64,000 nt of DNA from positions 1-64,000 of the forward strand of contig CAKRZO010000018.1 in the NCBI GenBank assembly GCA_934433135.1, given 5' to 3'. Within the stretch, counting starts at the first letter, position 1. Each line of letters begins with the position of its first letter. Origin of the DNA: an uncultured Acetatifactor sp. (GTDB taxonomy: Bacteria > Bacillota > Clostridia > Lachnospirales > Lachnospiraceae). The notes beneath the pieces were generated by a model. It was given only the letters and a program-made list of their open reading frames with translations. It did no database searches and had not been told where the DNA came from. The position numbers and the translations under genes are program-made. This document shows, in pieces, positions 25,079 to 33,677 of the stretch.

Positions 25079-26583
25079 TAACCTTCCTTTTCAAGAATCT
25101 TTCCGGCTATCCATAGGGAAAGATTCTTTTGTCGTAAGCTTTTGTGTTCCTCTTTGTCAAGCAGCCTTGTCCGGTAAGCACGCTGTACATTTTCCTCCGG
25201 CTCTTCTGTCGGCTCGAAGCTAAGAAGCACCGGTGCGGCATCTGCGCACAGATCCGCCAGGTAAACGTCCCCGGCATCCCCGTTTTGCACATTGACTTTG
25301 GCAATCCAATAATCCGGGTGTGCAAAGGCAAGACACAGGTAGCAACAGGTCACAACCACACAGCTATACGTAAACAGCGGAAATCTTTGCCGGTACAAGG
25401 CAAGCAGGACACCTGTGAAAAGCAAGGTCAGGACAAACAAGAACCATAATACCAGGATCCGTAAGAAGGTCAGATGGTAAGCCATGATATATAAAAGCAT
25501 TCTGACCGCGCTGGAAGCAATCATCACAAAGGTGCACACCGTCATTGCCGTCAGAACCCCTCTTAAGATCCTGCTCTTTGTAAAACAGGTCATACCGATG
25601 CAGACAATCACAAAATTCAACATACTGACTGCCAGAAGCTGAAAGAAACCTTCTCTGGCATACTGCGCATAGGTATATCCGTCGGGAAGCTGCATCTTTC
25701 CGATAAAAAGATACAGGATCTGAATGCCTGCAAAGAAAAGATAGACTATGGTAAGCAGCCCTGTTACCGTAATGGCTGCTGCCGGGTCGGCTTTTGCAGT
25801 CTTAATTTTTACGCTTTCTGTCGGATTCATTCCGGCCTCTGCAGGTTTTGTGCTTTCTGCCAGGTTACTTCCACCCTCTGCCGCTTTATCTTTTTCTCCT
25901 GAAGGCACCTGCCCCCGGCTGCGACTGTTATCACAAAAATAAGCCAACAGCGCATAAACTCCCAAAAATGCAATCAGAATCGTAAAAAAGATCCCAAGAA
26001 TATTTCCGACCTGAATGAAATCAAAGAACCCTTCCACCGCTTTCCGGAAAACCACATCTGCATCCGACAAAAGCACCAGTACCAATGCCAGAATCGGGCA
26101 GGCTGCACAAAGACCGATAAGTACCGGGAGCAGCTTTCCTTTGCTGCCTTTTTCTTCCCGATACCATTTCCCCATATCCGTAAACGGCCTGGCAAGCCTG
26201 CCCAAGCTGCCTGTGCAGGTATAAAAAATACTCCCCGTATATTTTAAAAATCCCCACTCCCGCGTGTCATAAAACTGCTTTAAAAGAAAGCAAAGCAGCA
26301 AAAGAAGCATCCCCACTTTATTAAAAAATACAATACGGGAGTCATCCGTGGTATAGCCCGACACCGCCAGAAGTCCGATGGCGATGAGATAAAAAGCGCT
26401 TCCTTTTTTCAAGGAAATCTCCAGTTTTGACAAGCAGAAGCAGAAAAACCAAAGACTTCCTGCAACGAAAAAAGGAAAAAGCACCCCATTACTGTTGCGG
26501 TACATACATAACGCGTAAAAGCAGGCATGCAAAAAGACCGCCGGTCCGAAAAAAGAAAATTTCATTTTACTGTTTTTATTCAT
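25075..26583 (-). CDS. DUF4173/DUF4153-like multi-pass membrane protein
   Basis: A 502-aa protein with about 12 hydrophobic segments and a soluble C-terminal tail of about 90 residues. The segment YDTREWGFLKYTGSIFY and the overall layout fit the DUF4173/DUF4153 type, of unknown function (family recalled, not searched). The start at 26583 has GGAG seven nt upstream; the frame opens 11 codons earlier. It is downstream of the DUF2975 and XRE genes, which could form one unit. It converges with the ABC-F gene with a 4-nt overlap of the stops. Confidence 0.65.
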   Translation of the reverse strand: MNKNSKMKFSFFGPAVFLHACFYALCMYRNSNGVLFPFFVAGSLWFFCFCLSKLEISLKKGSAFYLIAIGLLAVSGYTTDDSRIVFFNKVGMLLLLLCFLLKQFYDTREWGFLKYTGSIFYTCTGSLGRLARPFTDMGKWYREEKGSKGKLLPVLIGLCAACPILALVLVLLSDADVVFRKAVEGFFDFIQVGNILGIFFTILIAFLGVYALLAYFCDNSRSRGQVPSGEKDKAAEGGSNLAESTKPAEAGMNPTESVKIKTAKADPAAAITVTGLLTIVYLFFAGIQILYLFIGKMQLPDGYTYAQYAREGFFQLLAVSMLNFVIVCIGMTCFTKSRILRGVLTAMTVCTFVMIASSAVRMLLYIMAYHLTFLRILVLWFLFVLTLLFTGVLLALYRQRFPLFTYSCVVVTCCYLCLAFAHPDYWIAKVNVQNGDAGDVYLADLCADAAPVLLSFEPTEEPEENVQRAYRTRLLDKEEHKSLRQKNLSLWIAGKILEKEGY

Positions 26584-26656
26584 CCTTATACTCCACCTTT
26601 CTGCAGATACTGCCACCTGTTTCCCGTCTCTGTGAGGTCACCCCTCCTCAAAGAGA

Positions 26657-26908
26657 CTACCCGTTTACAGGTTTTGTCGGTTCTATCGGTTTTTGCGTTT
26701 CTTCATCCGGCACATACTCCAGCAAATCCCCCGGCTGACAGTCCAGTGCCTTGCAAATGGCTTCCAGCGTACTGAGCCGGATTGCCTTTGCCTTGTTATT
26801 CTTTAAGATCGACAGATTCGCCAGCGTAATATCCACTTCATTCGCCAGCTGCGTCAGTCCCATTTTTCTCTTTGCCATCATGACATCCAGATTCATTACA
26901 ATTGCCAT
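26657..26908 (-). CDS. XRE-family regulator, YozG type
   Basis: An 83-aa DNA-binding protein. The helix-turn-helix is MGLTQLANEVDITLANLSILKNN (split as seen: MGLTQLANEVDITLANL then SILKNNKAKA), followed by LSTLEAICKALDCQPGDLLEY, the standard end of short Cro/CI proteins. Such regulators are regularly encoded next to DUF2975 membrane proteins, as here (118 nt downstream of it). The likely role is to control this small operon together with its membrane partner. The operator candidate is at 27609-27635. Confidence 0.85.
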   Translation of the reverse strand: MAIVMNLDVMMAKRKMGLTQLANEVDITLANLSILKNNKAKAIRLSTLEAICKALDCQPGDLLEYVPDEETQKPIEPTKPVNG

Positions 26909-27026
26909 TTTGAGCCCCGTTTCTGAGCGACTTTTTTACAAAAAATATTCTTCCATTATTCGCCGGAAGCATTTTGTTTTCGCTCAGGAACAAATCACTT
27001 CCGTCTTCTCTCTTTTTTGTAACGGT
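26909..27026. other. Structured spacer between DUF2975 and XRE genes
   Basis: The 118-nt spacer can fold into a long hairpin: TCTGAGCGA (near 26928) pairs with TCGCTCAG (near 26980), enclosing CTTCC/GGAAG. It also holds a 23-nt segment (26974-26996) shared with 50911-50932. The end near 27018 (GTAACGGTTCAGA) resembles the terminus of the dispersed repeat. Confidence 0.45.
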
Positions 27027-27473
27027 TCAGATCGTAAAATCATTTTCCTGCTTATACTTAACCGCCTGGGCAAATACCGCAGCCAGTACCCGGCTGAAAA
27101 GCCCGGCAATTAAGAACACCAGAATCACTACCAGCATGGCAACCGTCAGATAGACAATGCTCCGGACAATCGACATAAGCACGATGAAAAAACTTAGCAT
27201 GCTCATCCGTTTCAGGCTTTCCACATTCTGCTCCGTAAAGCAGTCCTCTTTCAGAACCGTAGCAAAGATCTTACGCAGTTCCCGTATGATCGCCAAAGCT
27301 GCAATTCCCAGGGCAAAATAGATCACTATGATTTCCTTTTCATGCTGCGCCACTCCCTCCAGATAAGTTCCTACCCACTTTACACTGAAGGGCAGCGTCA
27401 CCGTTACCACAATCCCTGCATAAAACATGAAATCCAACAAATACTTTGTTCCCACTGTAAGTTTCTTTTCCAT
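27027..27473 (-). CDS. DUF2975 membrane protein
   Basis: A 148-aa protein with four membrane segments (residues about 14-32, 46-64, 90-108, 112-135) in the DUF2975 pattern. An acidic/basic loop with LRKIFATVLKEDCFTEQNV between the second and third segments is typical. Function is unknown; co-occurrence with a YozG-type XRE regulator suggests a membrane-linked control pair. A strong promoter lies upstream at 27573-27601. Confidence 0.82.
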   Translation of the reverse strand: MEKKLTVGTKYLLDFMFYAGIVVTVTLPFSVKWVGTYLEGVAQHEKEIIVIYFALGIAALAIIRELRKIFATVLKEDCFTEQNVESLKRMSMLSFFIVLMSIVRSIVYLTVAMLVVILVFLIAGLFSRVLAAVFAQAVKYKQENDFTI

Positions 27474-27572
27474 ACCTTTGAACCTCTTTGCTTTTCCGTT
27501 TTCCTGATACGCCGCCCCGGACCGCCGCTTTCTTTTTCCGCTCCTTTGCGTTCCTTTGTCAGCTTCTTTCTC

Positions 27573-27601
27573 AGTATACTACCGCAAAATATGAATGTCA
27601 A
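27573..27601 (-). promoter_or_regulatory. Promoter of the DUF2975/XRE unit
   Basis: Minus strand: perfect -35 TTGACA (27601-27596), 17-nt spacer, -10 TATACT (27578-27573). Start near 27566, about 93 nt before the DUF2975 ATG. Confidence 0.8.
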
Positions 27602-27608
27602 TAATTTT

Positions 27609-27635
27609 TTATTGTTTTTCGATAAATTATTATCG
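27609..27635. promoter_or_regulatory. Palindromic operator candidate
   Basis: Two overlapping inverted repeats abut the -35 box: TTATTGtttttCGATAA (27609-27625, one mismatch) and CGATAAattaTTATCG (27620-27635, perfect). The position next to the promoter and the XRE gene in the unit suggest autoregulation. Confidence 0.55.
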
Positions 27636-27904
27636 TCATTCGTGTATTTGGACAGGAGAATCGGAATCCAAAGTTCAATCAAAATTTATTGTAGGTGCGA
27701 CTCAATTGAAAAATTAGTTTCCAGTTAGCGTAACTTTTGCAAACTGGAAGAAAAAAATGCAATTTACCCCCTAAAATAAACGATAAGTGCAGTTTTTTGC
27801 AAAATGTGTAAAATCACTGTCAAAAAGTATGAAAAAATGTGTGAAATCGTTTTCCAAAGTCCGGAAAAATGTGTTAATCTACTGTTGAATACAAAGAAGG
27901 GACG
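27636..27904. other. Intergenic stretch, AT-rich
   Basis: No gene seen. A small hairpin with arms CCAGTT/AACTGG lies near 27721-27746, without a T-tract. Several AAATGTGT-like motifs occur between 27800 and 27880. I cannot assign a function. Confidence 0.4.
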
Positions 27905-28209
27905 GTGAATTTTTTGGAACGCAGAGCCATTCAAAATTTAATAGACTGGAAATTCAGTGAAAATCGTAAACCTATGGTGCTTATTTTTTCGACAGGAACA
28001 AAGAAATTGACTTTGTCCTTCAGAACGGCATGGAAATCATTCCCGTTGAAACAAAAAGAAACGGAAAATTATCCGCTTCTTTTCAAAAATACGTTACCGA
28101 TAACCAGCCGGAACATGCTCTTCGTTTTTCCAAACGCGGCTATTGTAAAGATGGTCTTTTTATCAACATTCCGCTTTATCTTGTACGGAAAGTAAAAGAG
28201 TTGCTGTAA
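27905..28209 (+). pseudogene. Remnant of an AAA/DUF4143 ATPase with a large internal deletion
   Basis: The first 23 codons (LERRAIQNLIDWKFSENRKP) match the extreme N-terminus of the DUF4143-type AAA ATPases. After a frame change near 27980 the sequence continues as YFFDRNKEIDFVLQNG and IIPVETKRNGKLS up to a stop at 28207-28209, which is the C-terminal nuclease-like DUF4143 end. The whole P-loop domain, expected to be several hundred residues, is missing. This is therefore a deletion remnant and not a gene. Confidence 0.75.
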
Positions 28210-28216
28210 GGAATAA

Positions 28217-29518
28217 TCACAGAAACGCCCCGTTATCTAAAAGCTTTTTGCGAAGAGTATCCGTATTTACCTGCTTTGCGCTGCATGCATTCTGGAAGGC
28301 AAGTGCCGCTGCGGTGCCTGCAGCCTGTCCGAGTGTCGTACAGACCGGCATAATCCGGTAAGATGCCTGTGCCTCATGATCGGAAGAAATACAGCGTCCG
28401 GCAACCAGCAGATTGCTCATCCTCTTCGGAAGCAGGCAGCGGTATGGAATGGTGTAATACTCTCCCTTTGCAAAATAATAGTGGCTTGTACCGGTCCCCT
28501 CCGGGTTATGTATATCGATGTCATAATTGCAAGCTGCAATTCCGTCCTCAAATTTGCGGCAGGATTTCAGATTATCCACTGTAAGAACATAATCTCCCAG
28601 TATCATACGGCTTTCCCGGATGCCGATTTCCGGAGCGGAAGAAAGAAGGACAGCATTCCGGAAGGGCTCGAAATTTTCCTTTAAAAAGCAGTACAACTCA
28701 TAGGCCTGCTCCCTGGCTTCCAGCTCCGCTTCCGATAAGTCGAATACATCCAGAGGGTTCTTTTTGACGATTCTGGTGGAATTAAAATGAAGAACAGACG
28801 CATCCATGTGGCTGAATGTCAAAATATCTTCCCGGGGATTCCGGATTTTGCCAAGGGCACGCCATTCCTTATAACTCTCCTGAATCTTCGCGGACATGTC
28901 TCTCGCCGAAGCTATATCCACGTTGGACAGCCGGAAGCAAAGTGTCATCGGCTGGCACAAATGATCCGTTTCCCGTCCCAGCTGATAAGCACACCCGGCT
29001 GCCGCAGCCATCGTTCCATCCCCGGTAGCATCGATGTAATACGCTGCTTCAAAGGCAAGTTCTCCTGATTTTCCCACCGTTTTAATCTGTCGAATCTGTC
29101 TGTCGCCGCTTCCTTCTTTCCTGCAATCTATGCCGATTCTGTCCTCCACTTCAACGCTGCTGACAAAAGAATGAAACAAAACGTCCACCCGGTGTTCCTG
29201 CAGCATACGATCCAGCAGTATTTTCAGGATTTCCTCACTGAACGTCGATTTGTTTGGATGAAATCCTCCCAGCTTTTCCAACCCTTCCAGAATTTCCCGG
29301 AAGATTCCTGCACTGATGAAAGTCTCTTTCCCTTCTTCCGATGCAATGTGATACGGCATAAACGGATTCACATAGCAATTGCAGGCAGCTCCGCCGAGGC
29401 AGCCTCCTTTTTCTATCAGCAACACTTTCAACCCTTCCCGCGCAGCCGAAACAGCCGCTGCGCAGCCTGACAATCCTCCCCCTGCTACAATCAAATCATA
29501 AGAATGATCCTTGCCCAT
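28217..29518 (-). CDS. FAD-dependent oxidoreductase (FAD_oxidored family)
   Basis: A 433-aa flavoprotein. The N-terminal dinucleotide motif VAGGGLSGCAAAVSAAREG and the following LIEKGGCLGG are typical of this family, as is the C-terminal LLVAGRCISSDHEAQASYRIMP with GQAAGTAAALA. Substrate is unknown; relatives often sit in sugar or polysaccharide loci. The ATG follows AAAGGAG. Next to it, in the opposite direction, is the PocR-AraC regulator gene, which could control it. Confidence 0.82.
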   Translation of the reverse strand: MGKDHSYDLIVAGGGLSGCAAAVSAAREGLKVLLIEKGGCLGGAACNCYVNPFMPYHIASEEGKETFISAGIFREILEGLEKLGGFHPNKSTFSEEILKILLDRMLQEHRVDVLFHSFVSSVEVEDRIGIDCRKEGSGDRQIRQIKTVGKSGELAFEAAYYIDATGDGTMAAAAGCAYQLGRETDHLCQPMTLCFRLSNVDIASARDMSAKIQESYKEWRALGKIRNPREDILTFSHMDASVLHFNSTRIVKKNPLDVFDLSEAELEAREQAYELYCFLKENFEPFRNAVLLSSAPEIGIRESRMILGDYVLTVDNLKSCRKFEDGIAACNYDIDIHNPEGTGTSHYYFAKGEYYTIPYRCLLPKRMSNLLVAGRCISSDHEAQASYRIMPVCTTLGQAAGTAAALAFQNACSAKQVNTDTLRKKLLDNGAFL

Positions 29519-29685
29519 CTGTACTCCTTTCCTTGAATATGCATATTTTAGTCCCTATTCCGCAAACGCTTTAGCGTCGGAGAAATCGCACGTCAAATTT
29601 CAGCTTTGACGCTGCAATTGAGACTACTTCCTTAACAGCATATCCCTTTTGGAGAAAAAAATCTAATACGATCCGGCATTATAAA

Positions 29686-29715
29686 TTGTACAAAAGATAC
29701 TTTTTCTGTTATAAT
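29686..29715 (+). promoter_or_regulatory. Promoter candidate of the PocR-AraC gene
   Basis: -35 TTGTAC (29686-29691), 18-nt spacer, perfect -10 TATAAT (29710-29715). The leader of about 125 nt includes the palindromic repeat. Confidence 0.55.
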
Positions 29716-29749
29716 AAATGCGTATCGAGAGCAAAAGTTCAAGTATTTT

Positions 29750-29827
29750 GTAACAGTTCAGGCAAGCATTTTCGTGAACAGATTTTCATGCAAGCAAGAA
29801 GACTGCCCGCAAAATGTCAGTCTGAAC
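29750..29827. repeat. Dispersed palindromic repeat, copy C (short form)
   Basis: A 78-bp copy starting GTAACAGTTCAGGCAAGCAT and ending near GTCAGTCTGAACAAA. It keeps CAGATTTTCATGC but lacks most of the left half. The arms pair into a long imperfect hairpin directly before the PocR-AraC ribosome binding site. Confidence 0.65.
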
Positions 29828-29846
29828 AAAAGAGGAAATAAGAAAG

Positions 29847-30713
29847 ATGGAATCGGTTTTAAGTTTGGGTGAATTTATAGAAGCACTTTCAGCAGGGACA
29901 AAAGTCCATGTCTGCCTGCATGACATTTCCGGAATTACGGGATATCGGCACTTTGAAATTCAGGTGGGACAAAGAATTCATTCCGGCAGTCTGTGCAATC
30001 TTGCCAAGCAGACGCCCCGCGGGCTGGAATTATGTCTTCATTGTAAAGAATACTGTAATCGAAAGGCATTAAGAGGAATTCCTTTTCAGGGACATTGTCC
30101 CATCGGACTGGCGGAACTTGTCCATCCTGTCGTTCTGGAAAATCAGATTCGGGCAATCCTTTACATCGGAAATCTTCTGGATGACGAAACCCTTTTTGAG
30201 ACCAGAATCCGGAGAACCTGCCGCTTTACCGGTGCGGCTGCACAGCCTTTTCTGGATGCCAGGGACTGCGCCTGGCCTTGCCGGGATCTGCAGGAATATG
30301 AGAAAATCGGCAAGGCCATTCAAAGCTACATGCAGCTTTTGCTGAATAACTACGGCAAAATCCCCGGCAAGGAAAGCAACTGGATCGTAGACAGCTTCAT
30401 CAGCTATGTTCAGTCTTATTATGCCGGAGAAATTACGTTGGAAAAACTTGCAAAATCCTACTCCCTGAATGCCAAATACGCAGGACGTCTGTTCCGGCGC
30501 TATACCGGAATGCATTTCTGCGATTATGTCAACCAGGTACGGATCCGCCATGCCGCAAGAATGCTGACGGAAGAGACGGACAAAACGATTCTGGAAATCG
30601 CCCTGGACTGCGGTTTCGGAAATATCAGCTACTTTAACCGCATCTTCCGGCGCCTGAACGGAATGACGCCGAAAGAGTACCGCAAGAAACCAACAATTTT
30701 CAATAATCTGTAG
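29847..30713 (+). CDS. AraC-family regulator with PocR sensory domain
   Basis: A 288-aa transcription factor. Residues about 8-165 form a PocR-type domain with its usual cysteines (LCLHCKEYCNR, GHCPIGLAE). PocR domains are thought to sense small hydrocarbon-like ligands; the founding member responds to 1,2-propanediol. The C-terminal 100 residues hold two AraC helix-turn-helix motifs (LEKLAKSYSLNAKYAGRLFR and ILEIALDCGFGNISYFNRIF). A propanediol link would suit the BMC operon 25 kb away, but local targets such as the FAD oxidoreductase are equally possible. AGAGGAA precedes the ATG. Confidence 0.85.
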   Translation: MESVLSLGEFIEALSAGTKVHVCLHDISGITGYRHFEIQVGQRIHSGSLCNLAKQTPRGLELCLHCKEYCNRKALRGIPFQGHCPIGLAELVHPVVLENQIRAILYIGNLLDDETLFETRIRRTCRFTGAAAQPFLDARDCAWPCRDLQEYEKIGKAIQSYMQLLLNNYGKIPGKESNWIVDSFISYVQSYYAGEITLEKLAKSYSLNAKYAGRLFRRYTGMHFCDYVNQVRIRHAARMLTEETDKTILEIALDCGFGNISYFNRIFRRLNGMTPKEYRKKPTIFNNL

Positions 30714-30728
30714 CGAAAATCCCGTTTG

Positions 30729-31517
30729 TTATTTATCAGGATATTGCGAGGGCGAAAACCCCGTTTGTTTCTTGAACACATTGGAAAAATAGTACGTGTT
30801 GGAAAAACCGCACATCTCTGCAATTTCCGAAACCGACCAACGGTTTGTGACAAGCAGTTCTTTGGCATAGTCAATTCGCATCTTTGTCACAAACCTCACC
30901 GGTGACATCTTAAATGTCTTTTTAAATAATTCGCTGAAATATGCATATTCCAGCCCGGTGGCATGGCAAAGCGCCTTGTAGTTGAAATCAGATTTTCTAT
31001 AATTTTCCGTAATGTATTCGTGTGCTTTTTGCATATGCTCCTTCTGCATGCTGGATAAATAAAAATGCTGCCGTTTCTGAAAAGACGATATAATGTCATA
31101 GAATATCATCATTGAAGAAGCATAATATCCGATACCTTTTTTCTGCCATGTATCGAAAAGCTTTATAAATTTGTCTTTAAGATTTTCGTTGTTTAACAAT
31201 CCTATCGCATGTTCAGGCATGGGAGAATCGGCGTCGAAGTAAACATCGATACAAGATGTGTATTCCGAAAGATGCTGCACGGTATATCTGCCGTGCGACT
31301 GCCCTTTCGGCATATATCGTATAGAGCCGGTACAATCATGAATTTCAACACCGTCGACAATAGTGGTGTTTTCACCGGATAAATAAAATACCATTTCATA
31401 TGTTCTGAAAAAAGTGCCGTATTCTTTGATGCTCAACGCTTTTGCATATCCACTGTATTTTTCAACAGAATAAATTTTATTGATATGGACTATCTCTCCA
31501 TCGAACAGATTCATCAT
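30729..31517 (-). CDS. AraC-family regulator with cupin domain
   Basis: A 262-aa regulator. The N-terminal cupin-like part (TVQHLSEYTSCIDVYF and neighbours) would bind a sugar; the C-terminal 100 residues contain two helix-turn-helix motifs (YKALCHATGLEYAYFSELFK, VSEIAEMCGFSNTYYFSNVF). It converges with the PocR-AraC gene with a 15-nt gap, and diverges from the truncated glycyl-radical activase, its most likely former target. The start has GAGGTG upstream. Confidence 0.85.
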   Translation of the reverse strand: MMNLFDGEIVHINKIYSVEKYSGYAKALSIKEYGTFFRTYEMVFYLSGENTTIVDGVEIHDCTGSIRYMPKGQSHGRYTVQHLSEYTSCIDVYFDADSPMPEHAIGLLNNENLKDKFIKLFDTWQKKGIGYYASSMMIFYDIISSFQKRQHFYLSSMQKEHMQKAHEYITENYRKSDFNYKALCHATGLEYAYFSELFKKTFKMSPVRFVTKMRIDYAKELLVTNRWSVSEIAEMCGFSNTYYFSNVFKKQTGFSPSQYPDK

Positions 31518-31546
31518 TTTTCACCTCAAAATCATTAACTAAGGTA

Positions 31547-31575
31547 ATTATAGCATACAGCTTTATTTTTGCCAA
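31547..31575 (-). promoter_or_regulatory. Promoter of the cupin AraC gene
   Basis: Minus strand: -35 TTGGCA (31575-31570), 17-nt spacer, perfect -10 TATAAT (31552-31547). Start near 31540. A second TTGGCA lies 7 nt further upstream. Confidence 0.7.
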
Positions 31576-31728
31576 TGCCAAAATAATTACCATAACAAAT
31601 TATAAAATCATAACAATTTTTATTCACTTTCGAACAGTTTTTTGATATAAAGAATATAATATTTTTCGAACACCTGAATGAAAAATCTAATTTTCTGGAA
31701 TTGTTTGAAGGTACAAACGGAGGAAGAA

Positions 31729-32136
31729 ATGAAGGGTATTATTTTTGACATACAGAGAAATTCTTTTGTTGACGGCCCCGGCATAAGGACAACCGTATTT
31801 TTCAAAGGCTGCAATCTGCGCTGTAAATGGTGTCACAATCCCGAAAGCCATTCAATACAAAAGCAAATGATGTATTATCAGGATAAATGTATCGGCTGCG
31901 GCAAATGCGCCGAAGTTTGCCCTCATCAATTAAAAACATGTAATTTCTGCGGCAAATGTGAGCTTTACTGCCCTGCCAATGCAAGGAAAATATGTGGCAA
32001 AGAATACAGTGTTGATGACGTTTTTAATGAAATCGTAAAGGATATTTTCAGCAGACCTCCTGACATGACAGCCGGTAACCCTTATAGGATTTATGGGATG
32101 GTCATACCTGATGTTACTCCAACGTATTCATCCTGA
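31729..32136 (+). pseudogene. Truncated glycyl-radical enzyme activating protein
   Basis: A 135-aa frame that starts as a perfect glycyl-radical activase: IQRNSFVDGPGIRTTVFFKG then CNLRCKWC (the radical-SAM CX3CX2C motif), followed by ferredoxin-type clusters CIGCGKCAEVCP and CNFCGKCELYCP. It breaks off after DVFNEIVKD, before the SGGEP motif and the rest of the TIM barrel; full proteins are near 290 residues. The last 25 residues look unrelated. GGAGGAAG precedes the ATG, so a short protein could still be made. No glycyl-radical enzyme gene is adjacent. Confidence 0.78.
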
Positions 32137-32171
32137 AATTGTATTTTTCGGGACATTGCGCTTTCGTTCTG

Positions 32172-33641
32172 TCAAACGGAATTCCTTTTTTCTTTGCCCG
32201 CCTGTTCCTTTTTCCCGGTCATTCTGTACAATTCCGCCAGTGCATAATATGCCCACGCATTCGGTTCTAACCGGATAGATGTTTTCAATTCATTTTCTGC
32301 CCTTTCCGGATCTGCACTTTCCTGCATTGTATGCAGACATCCCAGCTGCAAATAAGCATACCAGTTATCTTTATCCTTTTTTTTTGCCGCCGCAAGTTCT
32401 CCAAAGCAGCCTAGCTGCTTCCGTGACAAAGCACCTCATCGGCAGGCCTTTTCGCCATAGCTTTTGTATTCTCCAATACTTCCTGTAAATAAGTGCGTGT
32501 AAGACCATTTTGATTCAGCTGTCTGGCAACAATACCCTGAATGGCATTCCATTCCTCACCCAATTTTTCCGGTTCGATCTGCAGCGGTCCGTAAACCTCC
32601 AGCCATTCCCATACCGTCTTTGCCGGCATGGGCAGATTTTCAGTCTGGGAATAAGCAAGACCTGCCTGAATCTCATAGTATCTTCCGTCGCAGCCTTCGC
32701 CGGACAAAAACTCCTGAAATCTTCTGCCTCCTCTTCCCTGTCCCCAGACGAAAATTTTTCTTCCTTTCAACCGTTCGGTGGATGCCTGCACCAATCCATA
32801 GCCTTGTGGATTCAGCAATGTTTCAAACTTCATTTCCCCATCCCGGGTACGGAAGAAATGATCCATGGAAATCGGCGCCGTCTCCGGATAGGATATATCT
32901 ACCCCCGGTTTTGTAAACGGGAGTGAGTACCTTTTTAACTTGCCGTCGTTCATGGTATATACAACGTCCGCATTGGTCACAAGTCGCGCTCCCTTAGGAG
33001 ATGGTGCTGCTGTATTACTCCACCAGTAAACCGGAGTCATGCATTCATTTGTATTATAAAGCCGCATTCTGCAATGAAGGTATTTGGAATCTTCCGGAAT
33101 CCAGAAATCCATCTGATATACCATCTTACGTATCCGCTCGAACTCATACATACGCAAAACAGGCTCTCCGTCATCGTTTTTCAAAATTGCCGTATGCATC
33201 TGTGAACAGGTATAAGGGTGGTGTCCCAGAAATCCGAAATTCCACTCTGTCCCTCCCGATGTCCATGCATTCCTGACTGCCAGATTGGCTGGTCTGCAGA
33301 CAGGATTTGCAAAAAGAAGCTCCCTGCCTGCATCTTTATCAAATAACGACCAGAGCTTTCCGCCCATAGCAGGAACAAATACCGCTTTGAGATGATCGTT
33401 TTCAAGAACAATGCTGTCCAGCCCATCCCTTGTAAATTCACGGGTATACAGATCCTGCATCCGGTATGGATACGCGCTTCTCACGTGTCCATAGTCATTA
33501 AACAAACCATCCTCTTCTTCTGTATCGGTAGGGCAACCTTTTTTCGGCGGCAGTTCTGCCATTGCCATATTGGGGCAGACTGCTTGTTCCGGAATAGTCT
33601 ACCGTGGGTATTCTCAAAAAATCTTTTCTCAAAGTGGTCAT
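32172..33641 (-). pseudogene. Broken DUF5107/TPR protein gene
   Basis: The original start is the ATG at 33641 with GGAGGG upstream. After 23 codons an extra G (four at 33572-33575 against three in the duplicate at 36330-36332) shifts the frame. The main frame (33568-32411) encodes a DUF5107 beta-sandwich domain, FVPAMGGKLWSLFDKDAGRE and RNAWTSGGTEWNFG. It ends near residue 385, and a second frame (32429-32172) continues with C-terminal TPR units (NWYAYLQLGCLHTMQE, NAWAYYALAELYRMTG). Full DUF5107-TPR proteins are about 1,000 residues, so most of the middle has been deleted. Confidence 0.75.
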
Positions 33642-33662
33642 TTTTTCCCTCCAAAATTTAGA
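33559..33662. repeat. 104-bp direct repeat, copy 1
   Basis: Matches 36317-36419 over its whole length except for one extra G in a G-run. It covers the ribosome binding site and first 27 or so codons of the DUF5107 gene. Together the two copies bracket the isomerase-MFS-PHP cassette. Confidence 0.93.
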
Positions 33663-33677
33663 AGTTTGTCTATAAGA

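Larger units (their letters stand above)
29519..29846. other. Divergent intergenic region with promoter and repeat
   Basis: Contains a hairpin CGTCAAAtttcagcTTTGACG near 29590-29612, the plus-strand promoter at 29686-29715 and repeat copy C at 29750-29827, which lies in the leader of the regulator gene. Confidence 0.55.
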
